DNA of 46,297 nucleotides from positions 1 through 46,297 of the forward strand of contig JAZUIN010000140.1 in assembly GCA_045642225.1 (NCBI GenBank). Direction: 5' to 3'. Positions 7,746 to 16,296 of this stretch are shown in pieces. The position numbers and the translations under genes are program-made. The notes beneath the pieces are model-generated. The model made no database searches, had not been told where the DNA came from, and saw only the letters and a program-made list of their open reading frames with translations. This DNA comes from RUG191 sp045642225. Lineage in GTDB: Bacteria > Bacillota > Clostridia > Lachnospirales > Lachnospiraceae. The stretch's first letter is position 1, and every line of letters begins with the position of its first letter.

Positions 7746-8255
7746 TTAACCGAGAATCTCTTCTACAGTCTTACCACGAAGTCTTGCAACTTCTTCTGGA
7801 GATTTCAACTGACCTAATGCATCGATTGTAGCAAGTACAACGTTTTGCTTATTTGAAGAACCTAAAGATTTTGTACGGATATTTTGGATACCTGCTAATT
7901 CACAAACGGAACGAGCTGGACCACCAGCGATGATACCAGTACCTTCAGGAGCTCTCTTTAATAATACAGATGCACCAGTATGTTTTCCAGTGATATCATG
8001 TGTAATACTGTTGTTTTCGTCTAATTTAACTGTGATTAAATGTTTGATAGCATCTTCCTTTCCTTTACGAATAGCTTCAGGAATTTCAGTTGCTTTCCCT
8101 AAACCAGCACCAACATGACCTTTGCCGTCACCAACAACAACAAGAGCTGTAAAGCGCATGTTACGTCCGCCTTTTACAACCTTTGTTACACGCTTGATTG
8201 ATACCACATTATCGTTTAATTCTAATTGATCTACATCAATAATTTCACGTTTCAT
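7746..8255 (-). CDS. rpsE: 30S ribosomal protein S5
   Basis: S5, 169 residues, a decoding-fidelity protein of the 30S body. It has the N-terminal double-stranded RNA-binding domain (KRVTKVVKGGRNMRFTALVV) and the C-terminal domain with GTGIIAGGPARSVCELAGI. The length is normal, and GGAGG precedes the ATG. Confidence 0.98.
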   Translation of the reverse strand: MKREIIDVDQLELNDNVVSIKRVTKVVKGGRNMRFTALVVVGDGKGHVGAGLGKATEIPEAIRKGKEDAIKHLITVKLDENNSITHDITGKHTGASVLLKRAPEGTGIIAGGPARSVCELAGIQNIRTKSLGSSNKQNVVLATIDALGQLKSPEEVARLRGKTVEEILG

Positions 8256-8269
8256 GTATCATTTCCTCC

Positions 8270-8638
8270 TTAAAATTCTAAGCCAGCTTCTCTTGCTGCG
8301 TCAGCTAATGCTTTAACTTTTCCTTCATATATAAAGCCGCCTCTATCAAAGACAACAGTGTTAATACCTTGATCTAAAGCCTTCTTAGCAATAACAGTTC
8401 CAAGCTTTGTTGCTGCCTCTACGTTATTAGTCTTTTCTAAGTCTTTAGCTACTTCTTTATCAAGTGTTGAAGCAGAAGTTAGTGTATTACCAACTGTATC
8501 ATCAATAATTTGAGCATACATATGATTATTACTTCTAAACACAGCAAGTCTTGGTCTTTCTGCAGTACCAGAAATGTTGTTACGAATTCTTCTGTGCTTG
8601 TCTTGGCGGGCTACCGCTCTTGATTTCTTATTAACCAT
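8270..8638 (-). CDS. rplR: 50S ribosomal protein L18
   Basis: L18, 122 residues, binds 5S rRNA. Family signature: RRIRNNISGTAERPRLAVFR, NNHMYAQIIDD and FDRGGFIYEGKVKALADAAR near the C-terminus. Confidence 0.98.
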   Translation of the reverse strand: MVNKKSRAVARQDKHRRIRNNISGTAERPRLAVFRSNNHMYAQIIDDTVGNTLTSASTLDKEVAKDLEKTNNVEAATKLGTVIAKKALDQGINTVVFDRGGFIYEGKVKALADAAREAGLEF

Positions 8639-8660
8639 TTCTTCGTCACTCCTTTAATTA

Positions 8661-9197
8661 TTACTTACCAGTCTTACCAACTTTACGTCTAATAACTTCA
8701 TCAGCATACTTGATACCTTTACCCTTATAAGGTTCAGGTCTTCTCTTATCTCTGATTTCAGCTGCGTATTGGCCAACTTTTTCTTTATCAATACCTTTAA
8801 CGATGATTTTGTTACCATCAACAGTAGACTCAAGACCTTCTGGGTCTTCCATCTCTACTGGATGTGAATAACCTAAGTTAAGTGTTAATTTCTTACCAGA
8901 CTTTTGAGCTCTGTAACCAACACCATTAACTTCTAAAACTTTCTCATAACCATCTTTAACACCAACAACCATGTTGTTGATAAGAGTTCTTGTTAATCCG
9001 TGAAGAGATTTCATTCTCTTAAGATCGTTAGGTCTGTTTACTACTACTTCCTCACCCTCTACTTTGATTTCCATTTCTACTGGAAGATCTCTTTCAAGAG
9101 TACCCTTAGGACCTTTTACAGTCACATGATTATTTTCTGCTACACTTACAGTTACATCTGCTGGAATAGCGATTGGCATTCTTCCTATACGTGACAT
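8661..9197 (-). CDS. rplF: 50S ribosomal protein L6
   Basis: L6, 178 residues, two similar domains. MSRIGRMPIAIPADVTVSV opens the protein and PEPYKGKGIKYADEVIRRK is the C-terminal signature. It is separated from rpsH by 260 bp holding a tandem palindromic repeat, which is exceptional for the spc operon. Confidence 0.98.
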   Translation of the reverse strand: MSRIGRMPIAIPADVTVSVAENNHVTVKGPKGTLERDLPVEMEIKVEGEEVVVNRPNDLKRMKSLHGLTRTLINNMVVGVKDGYEKVLEVNGVGYRAQKSGKKLTLNLGYSHPVEMEDPEGLESTVDGNKIIVKGIDKEKVGQYAAEIRDKRRPEPYKGKGIKYADEVIRRKVGKTGK

Positions 9198-9247
9198 GCC
9201 CGTACCTCCTTATTAATATAAGTTGTTATTGTTTCTTTTTGTTGTTA

Positions 9248-9458
9248 GTTTTCCAACATTTCTTGCGATGCAATATGCCGTGTCTAATCTCTAGATTATT
9301 GACTTAACAACATTTTTAGGTTTTCCAACATTTCTTGCGATGCAAGAAATGTCGCCGTGTCTAATCTCTAGATTATTGACTTAACAACATTTTGGGTTTC
9401 CAACATTTTTGCTTTCGCAAAAATGTCGCCGTGTCGCACCCCCTGCGGGCATGCGACT
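9248..9458. repeat. Tandem palindromic repeat array between rpsH and rplF
   Basis: Two near-identical units and a partial third follow each other, with the CCAAC core at 9253, 9325 and 9400 (periods 72 and 75). Each full unit carries two palindromes. One has an ACATTTCTTGC/GCAAGAAATGT arm pair (in unit 2, 3-nt loop). The other is TAATCT/AGATTA in the phrase TCTAATCTCTAGATTATTGA. In the third copy the first palindrome is ACATTTTTGC/GCAAAAATGT, so both arms changed together and pairing is kept; in the first copy the right arm is damaged. A separate GTCGCA/TGCGAC hairpin (9433-9457) abuts the rpsH stop codon. No ORF and no plausible terminator U-tract. Confidence 0.85.
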
Positions 9459-9859
9459 TACCAAACAAAAGCTAGGACTTCTCCACCAACACCTTGCTTC
9501 TTAGCTTCCTTGTCAGTGATGATTCCCTTATTTGTTGATAAAATAGCAATTCCAAGTCCACCAAGAACTGATGGAATCTCATCCTTACCAGCGTAAACAC
9601 GAAGACCAGGCTTAGAAATTCTCTTAATACCTGTAATAATCTTCTCATTCTTGTCACTACCATATTTCATAGTAACGCGAATTGTCTTAAATACACCGTC
9701 TTCTACGATGTCATACTTTGTGATATATCCTTCATCAACTAAGATGTCAGCAATTGCAACCTTAATCTTTGATGCTGGGATATCTACTGTATCATGTTTT
9801 GCAGTATTTGCATTACGAATTCTTGTAAGCATATCTGCAATTGGATCACTCATTGTCAT
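9458..9859 (-). CDS. rpsH: 30S ribosomal protein S8
   Basis: S8, 133 residues, a primary 16S rRNA binder. The start is taken at 9859 (MTMSDPIADMLTRIRNANTA) because AAGGAGG lies 9 nt upstream; the frame extends to 9904 without support, and an ATG two codons later (9853) is the alternative. The C-terminal signature STNKGIITDKEAKKQGVGGE is present. Confidence 0.97.
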   Translation of the reverse strand: MTMSDPIADMLTRIRNANTAKHDTVDIPASKIKVAIADILVDEGYITKYDIVEDGVFKTIRVTMKYGSDKNEKIITGIKRISKPGLRVYAGKDEIPSVLGGLGIAILSTNKGIITDKEAKKQGVGGEVLAFVW

Positions 9860-9881
9860 GATTAAATTCCTCCTTGTATAC

Positions 9882-10067
9882 TTACCATGAAGCCTTCTTA
9901 ACACCAGGGATTTGTCCCTTGTATGCTAACTCTCTAAAGCATACTCTGCAAATACCATATTTTCTTAAATATGCATGTGGACGACCACAAATTCTACAAC
10001 GGCTGTATTCTCTAGTAGAGAACTTTTGCTTACGTTGTTGTTTAACTTTCATTGATTTCTTAGCCAT
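9882..10067 (-). CDS. rpsZ: 30S ribosomal protein S14, zinc type
   Basis: 61-residue S14 with two CxxC pairs (CRICG, CRVCF; cysteines 24, 27, 40 and 43) that bind zinc. This is the short form that Firmicutes keep in the spc operon, as opposed to the roughly 90-residue zinc-free paralog. Confidence 0.97.
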   Translation of the reverse strand: MAKKSMKVKQQRKQKFSTREYSRCRICGRPHAYLRKYGICRVCFRELAYKGQIPGVKKASW

Positions 10068-10084
10068 TAAAATTCCCTCCTAAA

Positions 10085-10624
10085 TTAATCAGCGAAAGGC
10101 ATATTGAATAATCTAAGTAATTCTCTTGCCTCTTCATCAGTCTTGGCTGTTGTAACAAAAATTACATCCATACCTCTTACTTTATCAACCTTATCATATT
10201 CGATTTCAGGGAAAATGATTTGCTCTTTGATACCAAGTGCATAATTTCCTCTTCCATCAAATGAATTAGGGTTAACACCTCTAAAGTCACGTACACGTGG
10301 AAGTGCTAAGTTAATAAGACGATCAGCGAATTCATACATCTTTTCACCACGAAGTGTTGTCTTACAACCAATTGCCATTCCCTCACGTAACTTGAAGTTA
10401 GCGATAGAATTCTTAGCTCTTGTAACTACTGCCTTTTGACCTGTAATAGCTTCCATGTCTTTTACAGCAGCATCAAGTACTTTTGCGTTTTCTCTGGCTT
10501 CACCAACGCCCATGTTAACTACGATTTTCTCGAGCTTTGGTACTTCCATAACATTTTTATATCCAAATTTCTTAGTCATTGCATCGACTATTTCGTTTTG
10601 ATATGTATCTTTAAGTCTACTCAA
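10085..10624 (-). CDS. rplE: 50S ribosomal protein L5
   Basis: L5, 179 residues, binds 5S rRNA and contacts P-site tRNA. Signature elements: VPKLEKIVVNMGVGEA, TGQKAVVTRAKNSIANFKLR, and GVNPNSFDGRGNYALGIKEQ. Normal length and position. Confidence 0.98.
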   Translation of the reverse strand: MSRLKDTYQNEIVDAMTKKFGYKNVMEVPKLEKIVVNMGVGEARENAKVLDAAVKDMEAITGQKAVVTRAKNSIANFKLREGMAIGCKTTLRGEKMYEFADRLINLALPRVRDFRGVNPNSFDGRGNYALGIKEQIIFPEIEYDKVDKVRGMDVIFVTTAKTDEEARELLRLFNMPFAD

Positions 10625-10646
10625 CGTTAAAGCCTCCTTCCTTCAA

Positions 10647-10958
10647 TTAGTCAATTACTTCGCCAGTCTTTTTAGCGAAGCGGACTTTCTTATCACCGTC
10701 CATCTTGAAGCCAACTCTTGTTGCTTGTCCGTTATGAAGGAGCATAACATTTGAAATGTTAACAGGACCTTCAACTTCGATTCTTCCACCAGCTTGGTTA
10801 GCCATGCTTGGTTTCTGGTGCTTTGTAATCATATTAACACCTTCAACTGTAACTGTGTTCTTCTTCTTATCTACGGCGATAACTTTACCTTCTTTATGAA
10901 TATCTTTTCCAGCGATTACTTTAACTTGATCGCCTACTTTAATCTTCATCATTGCCAT
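10647..10958 (-). CDS. rplX: 50S ribosomal protein L24
   Basis: L24, 103 residues, an assembly initiator with an N-terminal KOW motif (KVGDQVKVIAGKDIHKEGKV). The ATG at 10958 has GGAGGG 8 nt upstream. Met3 or Met4 could also initiate but fit the ribosome binding site less well. Confidence 0.97.
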   Translation of the reverse strand: MAMMKIKVGDQVKVIAGKDIHKEGKVIAVDKKKNTVTVEGVNMITKHQKPSMANQAGGRIEVEGPVNISNVMLLHNGQATRVGFKMDGDKKVRFAKKTGEVID

Positions 10959-10970
10959 CGTTCGACCCTC

Positions 10971-11339
10971 CTATAATACTTCTGGAGCAAGTGAAACAAT
11001 CTTCATAAATGATTTCTCACGAAGCTCTCTAGCTACAGGTCCAAAAATACGTGTTCCCTTTGGAGTATTATCATCTTTGATAATAACTGCAGCATTTTCA
11101 TCAAACTTAATATAAGAACCATCTTTACGACGGGCACCCTTCTTGGTACGTACAACTACTGCCTTAACTACGTCACCCTTCTTAACTGTTCCACCAGGTG
11201 ATGCTTCTTTAACAGTGGCAGTTACTACATCACCAATATTGGCATATCTTCTTGTAGAACCACCCATAACACGAATTACTAAGATTTCCTTAGCACCTGT
11301 GTTATCGGCTACTCTTAATCTACTTTCTTGTTGAACCAT
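10971..11339 (-). CDS. rplN: 50S ribosomal protein L14
   Basis: L14, 122 residues: MVQQESRLRVADNTGAKEIL, RKDGSYIKFDENAAVII and the C-terminal FMKIVSLAPEVL. Canonical sequence and length. Confidence 0.98.
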   Translation of the reverse strand: MVQQESRLRVADNTGAKEILVIRVMGGSTRRYANIGDVVTATVKEASPGGTVKKGDVVKAVVVRTKKGARRKDGSYIKFDENAAVIIKDDNTPKGTRIFGPVARELREKSFMKIVSLAPEVL

Positions 11340-11357
11340 TATTGTAGCCTCCTTTAA

Positions 11358-11612
11358 TTATTTTGCACGCTCAACGACTTCAACAAGTCTCCATCTCTTA
11401 TCTTTAGATAAAGGTCTTGTTTCCATTACTTTAACAATATCACCCTTGTTAGCAGTATTCTCTTCGTCATGAGCTTTTAACTTATATGTTCTTTTAACGA
11501 TCTTGTTGTAAAGTGGATGCTTTACGTTATCCTTAACAGCAACAACGATTGTCTTATCCATCTTATCTGATACAACAACACCTTGACGTGTTTTTCTAAG
11601 ATTTCTTTCCAC
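11358..11612 (-). CDS. rpsQ: 30S ribosomal protein S17
   Basis: S17, 84 residues, an OB-fold protein. LRKTRQGVVVSDKMDKTIVV and METRPLSKDKRWRLVEVVE are the family hallmarks. It lies between rpmC and rplN as usual. Confidence 0.98.
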   Translation of the reverse strand: MERNLRKTRQGVVVSDKMDKTIVVAVKDNVKHPLYNKIVKRTYKLKAHDEENTANKGDIVKVMETRPLSKDKRWRLVEVVERAK

Positions 11613-11648
11613 GTTATTTCTCCTTTCTAATTTTGAAATTACCTACAA

Positions 11649-11846
11649 TTATTTTGCTTCTGACATTACAGTTTGAATTCTAGCGATATCTTTTCTAACC
11701 TCTTTAATTCTTCCTGTGTTGTCTAGCTGGTTAGTTGCATTTTGGAATCTCAAATTGAAAAGTTCTTTCTTTGCTTCTACTAATTTTGCATTAAGCTCTT
11801 CTGGAGCTAATGTTCTTAAATCCTTTAAATAATCCTTAGTTTTCAT
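11649..11846 (-). CDS. rpmC: 50S ribosomal protein L29
   Basis: L29, 65 residues from the ATG at 11846 (MKTKDYLKDLRTLAPEELNA). The motif KELFNLRFQNATNQLDNTGR is typical. A GTG three codons upstream (11855) is an alternative; the ATG is preferred because AAGGCGGTGA lies just upstream and family members begin here. Its start overlaps the end of rplP by 11 nt, so the two are probably translationally coupled. Confidence 0.95.
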   Translation of the reverse strand: MKTKDYLKDLRTLAPEELNAKLVEAKKELFNLRFQNATNQLDNTGRIKEVRKDIARIQTVMSEAK

Positions 11847-12273
11847 TTGATTCACCGCCTTCTAAATCTGCACGTGAAACTATCTTACATTTGCAAGGTA
11901 GCTTATGCGTAGCAAGACGTAAAGCTTCACGAGCAACGCCTTCCTCTACTCCGGAGATTTCAAATAATACTCTTCCTGGCTTAACAACTGCAACCCAGTA
12001 CTCTAATTGACCTTTACCTTTACCCATTCGAGTTTCAGCAGGAGTTGCTGTAACTGGCTTATCTGGGAAAATCTTGATCCAAACCTTACCACCACGCTTT
12101 ACGTGACGTGTCATAGCAACACGGGCAGCTTCGATTTGATTTGATCTAATCCAACATGGTTCTTGAGCAACAATACCGAATTCACCATAAGTGATCTTGT
12201 TACCTCTTGTAGCTTTACCAGCCATAGAACCTCTGAATTGTTTTCTATGCTTTACTCTTTTAGGCATTAACAT
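11836..12273 (-). CDS. rplP: 50S ribosomal protein L16
   Basis: L16, 145 residues, lies near the peptidyl-transferase centre. MLMPKRVKHRKQFRGSMAG and KIFPDKPVTATPAETRMGKG are diagnostic. The ATG shares one base with the rpsC stop codon (TAATG). Confidence 0.98.
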   Translation of the reverse strand: MLMPKRVKHRKQFRGSMAGKATRGNKITYGEFGIVAQEPCWIRSNQIEAARVAMTRHVKRGGKVWIKIFPDKPVTATPAETRMGKGKGQLEYWVAVVKPGRVLFEISGVEEGVAREALRLATHKLPCKCKIVSRADLEGGESNEN

Positions 12274-12929
12274 TACTTAGCTCCTCCTTCCTTGTTTCCT
12301 TTTGTAGGAAGTACTTCACCTTTGTAAATCCATACCTTAACACCAACTTTACCATAAGTTGTGTCAGCTTCTGCGAATCCATAATCAATGTCAGCTCTTA
12401 ATGTCTGAAGTGGAATAGTTCCTTCATTGTAGAATTCTGTACGAGCCATATCAGCACCGCCAAGACGTCCTGAAACAGATGTCTTAATACCTTGAACTCC
12501 AGCCTTCATAGCTCTACCCATGCAAGACTTCATTGCACGTCTAAATGCAATACGGTTTTCAAGTTGTGCTGCGATATTTTCTGCAACAAGTTGTGCATCT
12601 TTATCTGGTCTCTTAACTTCTTTGATGTCAACAACAAGCTTCTTGTCTGTTAACTTTTGAAGTTCAGATTTAACCTTTTCAATCTCAGCTCCGCCCTTAC
12701 CGATTACGATACCAGGCTTAGCTGTGTAAACAATTACTTTAACCCTATCAGATGTTCTTTCGATTTCGATCTTAGAAACACCTGCTGTATATAATTTTTT
12801 CTTAAGAAATGTTCTGATGTTATAATCTTCTACTAAATAATCTGCGAAATCTTCTTCTGCATACCACTTAGAATCCCAATCCTTAATAACACCAACTCTT
12901 AAGCCATGAGGATTAACTTTTTGTCCCAT
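12273..12929 (-). CDS. rpsC: 30S ribosomal protein S3
   Basis: S3, 218 residues, mRNA-entry protein. It begins MGQKVNPHGLRVGVIKDWDS and has a KH domain with the GIVIGKGGAEIEK loop (about residues 74-86). The C-terminal domain contains GRLGGADMARTEFYNEGTIP. Slightly short C-terminal tail, as in other Clostridia. Confidence 0.98.
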   Translation of the reverse strand: MGQKVNPHGLRVGVIKDWDSKWYAEEDFADYLVEDYNIRTFLKKKLYTAGVSKIEIERTSDRVKVIVYTAKPGIVIGKGGAEIEKVKSELQKLTDKKLVVDIKEVKRPDKDAQLVAENIAAQLENRIAFRRAMKSCMGRAMKAGVQGIKTSVSGRLGGADMARTEFYNEGTIPLQTLRADIDYGFAEADTTYGKVGVKVWIYKGEVLPTKGNKEGGAK

Positions 12930-12943
12930 TTTTTTCCTCCTTC

Positions 12944-13339
12944 TTACTTCTCATCAAGTACAACAGTGATGTGGCTCATTCTCTTCTCGATTCTATAAGC
13001 TCTTCCCTGTGCTCTTGGTCTGATTCTCTTCATTGTAGGTCCCTTATTTGCGTAGCACTCTGCAACGTATAAGTTCTCTAAACTGTAGTTTTTATCTGGA
13101 TAGTTATTCTCTGCATTTGCAATAGCAGACTTTAATAGCTTCTCAATAACGCTTGATGCGTATCTTGGATTGTACTTAACAATAGCTAATGCTGTTTGTA
13201 CATCCTTACCACGAATGGCATCTAATACGAAGCAAGCCTTTTGTACTGACATTCTTGCATAAGATAACTTAGCTGAAGGTCTAGTATCTTTTTGACTGTT
13301 TCTCTCTTGCTTTATCTGACTTCTATGTCCCTTTGCCAT
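12944..13339 (-). CDS. rplV: 50S ribosomal protein L22
   Basis: L22, 131 residues, lines the exit tunnel. ARMSVQKACFVLDAIRGKDV, then YVAECYANKGPTMKRIRPRA and the beta-hairpin tip RAQGRAYRIEKRMSHITVVL. The N-terminal extension (KQERNSQKDTRPSAK) is somewhat longer than in E. coli. Confidence 0.98.
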   Translation of the reverse strand: MAKGHRSQIKQERNSQKDTRPSAKLSYARMSVQKACFVLDAIRGKDVQTALAIVKYNPRYASSVIEKLLKSAIANAENNYPDKNYSLENLYVAECYANKGPTMKRIRPRAQGRAYRIEKRMSHITVVLDEK

Positions 13340-13363
13340 GAGGAAACCTCCTTTCTCTTTCTA

Positions 13364-13645
13364 CTATCTTACTCTTGATTTCTTTTCGTCTTTTCCATGA
13401 CCTCTGTAAGTTCTTGTTGAAACGAACTCACCAAGCTTATGACCAACCATATCTTCTGTGATATATACAGGTACATGCTTTCTTCCATCATGAACAGCAA
13501 TTGTATGTCCAACCATTTGTGGGAAGATTGTTGAACGACGAGACCAAGTCTTGATTACATTCTTGTCTCCTGAAGCGTTCATAGCATCTACTTTCTTCAA
13601 TAAGCTTGCATCAGCAAATGGTCCTTTTTTTAACGAACGTGCCAT
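13364..13645 (-). CDS. rpsS: 30S ribosomal protein S19
   Basis: S19, 93 residues, 30S head protein. MARSLKKGPFADASLLKKV and TWSRRSTIFPQMVGHTIAVH identify it. Normal length and order. Confidence 0.98.
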   Translation of the reverse strand: MARSLKKGPFADASLLKKVDAMNASGDKNVIKTWSRRSTIFPQMVGHTIAVHDGRKHVPVYITEDMVGHKLGEFVSTRTYRGHGKDEKKSRVR

Positions 13646-13656
13646 AATAATCCTCC

Positions 13657-14499
13657 TTACTTAATTGCTCTACCGTCACGTCTACGTACGATAAGCTTGT
13701 TAGATTTCTTGTTCTTCTTACGAGTCTTAAGACCGAGTGCAGGTTTACCCCAAGGTGTACATGGACCTGGACGTCCGATTGGAGCTTTACCTTCACCACC
13801 ACCGTGTGGGTGGTCATTAGGGTTCATAACAGAACCACGAACTGTTGGGCGGATACCCATATGGCGCTTACGACCAGCTTTACCGATTTTAACTAGGTTA
13901 TGATCAGCGTTACCAATTGTACCAATAGTAGCTCTACAATTAAGAGGTACCATTCTCATTTCGCCTGAAGGAAGACGAAGTGTTGCGTACTTTCCTTCTT
14001 TAGCCATTAACTGAGCTGAGTTACCAGCAGAACGAACTAATTGTCCACCCTTACCAGGATATAGCTCAATGTTGTGTACTAATGTACCTACTGGAATGTT
14101 AGCAAGTGGTAAGCAGTTACCTACAGCGATTTCTGCATCTTCACCATTCATTACTGTCATTCCGTCTGTTAAACCTTCAGGAGCAAGAATATATGCCTTT
14201 TCTCCATCAGCATAGCAGATAAGTGCGATGTTAGCTGTTCTATTTGGATCATACTCGATACCAACAACCTTAGCTGGAACACCGTCTTTCTTTCTCTTAA
14301 AGTCGATAAGTCTATATTTTTGTCTGTTTCCACCACCTTGGTGTCTTACTGTAATCTTACCTTGGTTATTACGACCAGCGTTCTTCTTCTTAGAAACAAC
14401 AAGTGACTTCTCAGGAGTCTTCTTTGTTACTTCAGCGAAATCCGAACCAGTCATATTTCTTCTCGAAGGTGTATATGGGTTATATGTCTTAATTCCCAT
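13657..14499 (-). CDS. rplB: 50S ribosomal protein L2
   Basis: L2, 280 residues, needed for subunit association and peptidyl transfer. The core motif MNPNDHPHGGGEGKAPIGRP is intact, including the conserved histidine in PHGGG. The C-terminus has TRKKNKKSNKLIVRRRDGR. Confidence 0.98.
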   Translation of the reverse strand: MGIKTYNPYTPSRRNMTGSDFAEVTKKTPEKSLVVSKKKNAGRNNQGKITVRHQGGGNRQKYRLIDFKRKKDGVPAKVVGIEYDPNRTANIALICYADGEKAYILAPEGLTDGMTVMNGEDAEIAVGNCLPLANIPVGTLVHNIELYPGKGGQLVRSAGNSAQLMAKEGKYATLRLPSGEMRMVPLNCRATIGTIGNADHNLVKIGKAGRKRHMGIRPTVRGSVMNPNDHPHGGGEGKAPIGRPGPCTPWGKPALGLKTRKKNKKSNKLIVRRRDGRAIK

Positions 14500-14560
14500 C
14501 TTTATTCTCCTTTCATAAATAGATTTCTTATCGCGCTTTACTGCGCATACTTGTTACATC

Positions 14561-14860
14561 TTATAATCCTGCGAAGATTTCGATTTCTTTACTATCTTCT
14601 GTTAATGTAACGATTGCTTTCTTAGTCTTAGCAGTCTTACCAAAGACATTTCCACGTCTCTTTGTCTTACCGTCGCAATTCATTGTGTTAACTGACTTAA
14701 CCTTTGCGCCTTCAAACATTTTCTCAACTGCTTCTTTGATCATTGTCTTATTAGCCTCTGGATGAACTAGGAATGTATATTTCTTCTCAGCCATTCCGTT
14801 CATACTCTTCTCTGTTACGAGGGGCTTTTTGATTACATCATAATATTGTACGTTTGCCAT
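14561..14860 (-). CDS. rplW: 50S ribosomal protein L23
   Basis: L23, 99 residues, exit-tunnel docking site for trigger factor and SRP. IKKPLVTEKSMNGMAEKKYT and the loop MNCDGKTKRRGNVFGKTAKT are characteristic. Its ATG shares one base with the rplD stop codon. Confidence 0.98.
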   Translation of the reverse strand: MANVQYYDVIKKPLVTEKSMNGMAEKKYTFLVHPEANKTMIKEAVEKMFEGAKVKSVNTMNCDGKTKRRGNVFGKTAKTKKAIVTLTEDSKEIEIFAGL

Positions 14861-15480
14861 TATGCATATACCTCCTCGATATTCTTAACTGCGTCCTTAG
14901 TAAGAACGAGTGTGTTATACTTCAAAATGTCGTATACGTTGATTGTTGAAGTAGAAGCTGTCTTGATGAATGGAACGTTCTTTGCTGAAGCAACAACATT
15001 CTTATCATTATCAGCCAAAACTACAAGACCCTTTTCAACCTTAAGATTATTCATAACCTCAACAAATTTCTTTGTCTTGATTTCGTCTAACTTAAGTTCG
15101 TCAACTACAACGATCTTTTGTTCATTTACTCTAGATGTTAATGCAGACTTAAGAGCTGCTCTCTTTTCTTTCTTATTTAATTTGAAAGAATAATCTCTTG
15201 GTGTTGGAGCAAATACAACTCCACCGCCTGTCCATTGTGGAGCTCTGATAGAACCTTGACGTGCATGTCCTGTTCCCTTTTGTCTCCATGGTTTTCTACC
15301 ACCGCCACGAACTTCAGAACGTGTCTTAGCCTTCTGTGTTCCTTGACGATTATTAGCAAGTTGTTGAACTACTGCCATATGTAAAAGATGTTCGTTAACT
15401 TCTACACCGAAGATAGCATCATTTAAATCAATGGATTCAACTTCTTTGCCTTCCATATTGTATACGGATACTTTAGCCAT
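14860..15480 (-). CDS. rplD: 50S ribosomal protein L4
   Basis: L4, 206 residues. The tunnel loop GTQKAKTRSEVRGGGRKPWR and QKGTGHARQGSIRAPQWTGG is intact. In gammaproteobacteria L4 binds the S10 leader and represses the operon; the structured leader upstream of rpsJ here makes similar control conceivable but unproven. Confidence 0.98.
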   Translation of the reverse strand: MAKVSVYNMEGKEVESIDLNDAIFGVEVNEHLLHMAVVQQLANNRQGTQKAKTRSEVRGGGRKPWRQKGTGHARQGSIRAPQWTGGGVVFAPTPRDYSFKLNKKEKRAALKSALTSRVNEQKIVVVDELKLDEIKTKKFVEVMNNLKVEKGLVVLADNDKNVVASAKNVPFIKTASTSTINVYDILKYNTLVLTKDAVKNIEEVYA

Positions 15481-15508
15481 CGTAAAGTTCCTCCTTTCGT
15501 AATCTCAA

Positions 15509-16192
15509 TTATTTAGCTGCTTTTACTGATTCTTTAATTGTTACTAAAGACTTCTTAGGTCCTGGAACAGCACCCTTAACTAAAAGCAAGTTGTTCTCAG
15601 CGTCTACACGTACAACTTCAAGATTTTGAATTGTAACCTTTACGCTACCCATGTGTCCAGGCATTCCTTTTCCTTTGAATACCTTACTTGGTGATGAACA
15701 AGCACCATTGGAACCTTGATGACGATGGAACTTAGAACCATGTGCCATAGGTCCTCTGTGTTGACCTAATCTCTTGATTGCGCCTTGGAATCCTTTACCC
15801 TTTGAGATTGCAGTTGCATCAACCTTATCGCCTTCAGCGAAGATATCTGCCTTAATCTCATCAGCAAGATTGTAATCAGCACTATTTTCAAACTTAAATT
15901 CTCTTACGTATCTCTTAGAAGCTACGCCAGCCTTTTCGAAATGTCCTTTCTCAGGCTTGTTAACGCCGTGTCTTCTCCAAACCTTCTTGTTACCTTGAGC
16001 ATCAACGCTAACTTCTTTTTCTTTCTTGTCTACAAAACCTACTTGAACAGCCTCGTAACCATCATTCTCAACTGTCTTAACTTGTGTTACTACACAAGGA
16101 CCAGCTTGAAGAACTGTTACAGGAATTAATGATCCTTCAGAATCAAAAACTTGAGTCATGCCAAGCTTTGTAGCTAAAATCGCTTTCTTCAT
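15509..16192 (-). CDS. rplC: 50S ribosomal protein L3
   Basis: L3, 227 residues, early assembly protein. MKKAILATKLGMTQVFDSEG and the central GPMAHGSKFHRHQGSNGACS are signatures. The 104-bp gap to rpsJ contains a 9-bp hairpin (GAACAGCTT/AAGCTGTTC, 16222-16230/16241-16249) and a cluster of TTACTAG repeats. Confidence 0.98.
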   Translation of the reverse strand: MKKAILATKLGMTQVFDSEGSLIPVTVLQAGPCVVTQVKTVENDGYEAVQVGFVDKKEKEVSVDAQGNKKVWRRHGVNKPEKGHFEKAGVASKRYVREFKFENSADYNLADEIKADIFAEGDKVDATAISKGKGFQGAIKRLGQHRGPMAHGSKFHRHQGSNGACSSPSKVFKGKGMPGHMGSVKVTIQNLEVVRVDAENNLLLVKGAVPGPKKSLVTIKESVKAAK

Positions 16193-16221
16193 TCTTATTT
16201 CCTCCTAATTAATCTACAGCG

Positions 16222-16290
16222 GAACAGCTTTCCTTATATTAAGCTGTTCATTCTAGTTACTAGGGTTACTAGCTACTAGTTAAAATTTAC
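16222..16290. repeat. Hairpin plus TTACTAG repeat cluster between rpsJ and rplC
   Basis: A 9-bp inverted repeat (16222-16230/16241-16249) is followed by several overlapping copies of TTACTAG/CTAGTTA between about 16252 and 16290. CTAG-containing words are usually rare in bacterial DNA, so the cluster stands out. No function can be assigned. Confidence 0.6.
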
Positions 16291-16296
16291 TAGAAA

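Noticed and set aside
9248..9458. Repeats between rpsH and rplF as a CRISPR array
   Set aside because: Only two to three units of about 72-75 bp, repeat and spacer not separable, units nearly identical over their whole length, and no cas genes in the window.
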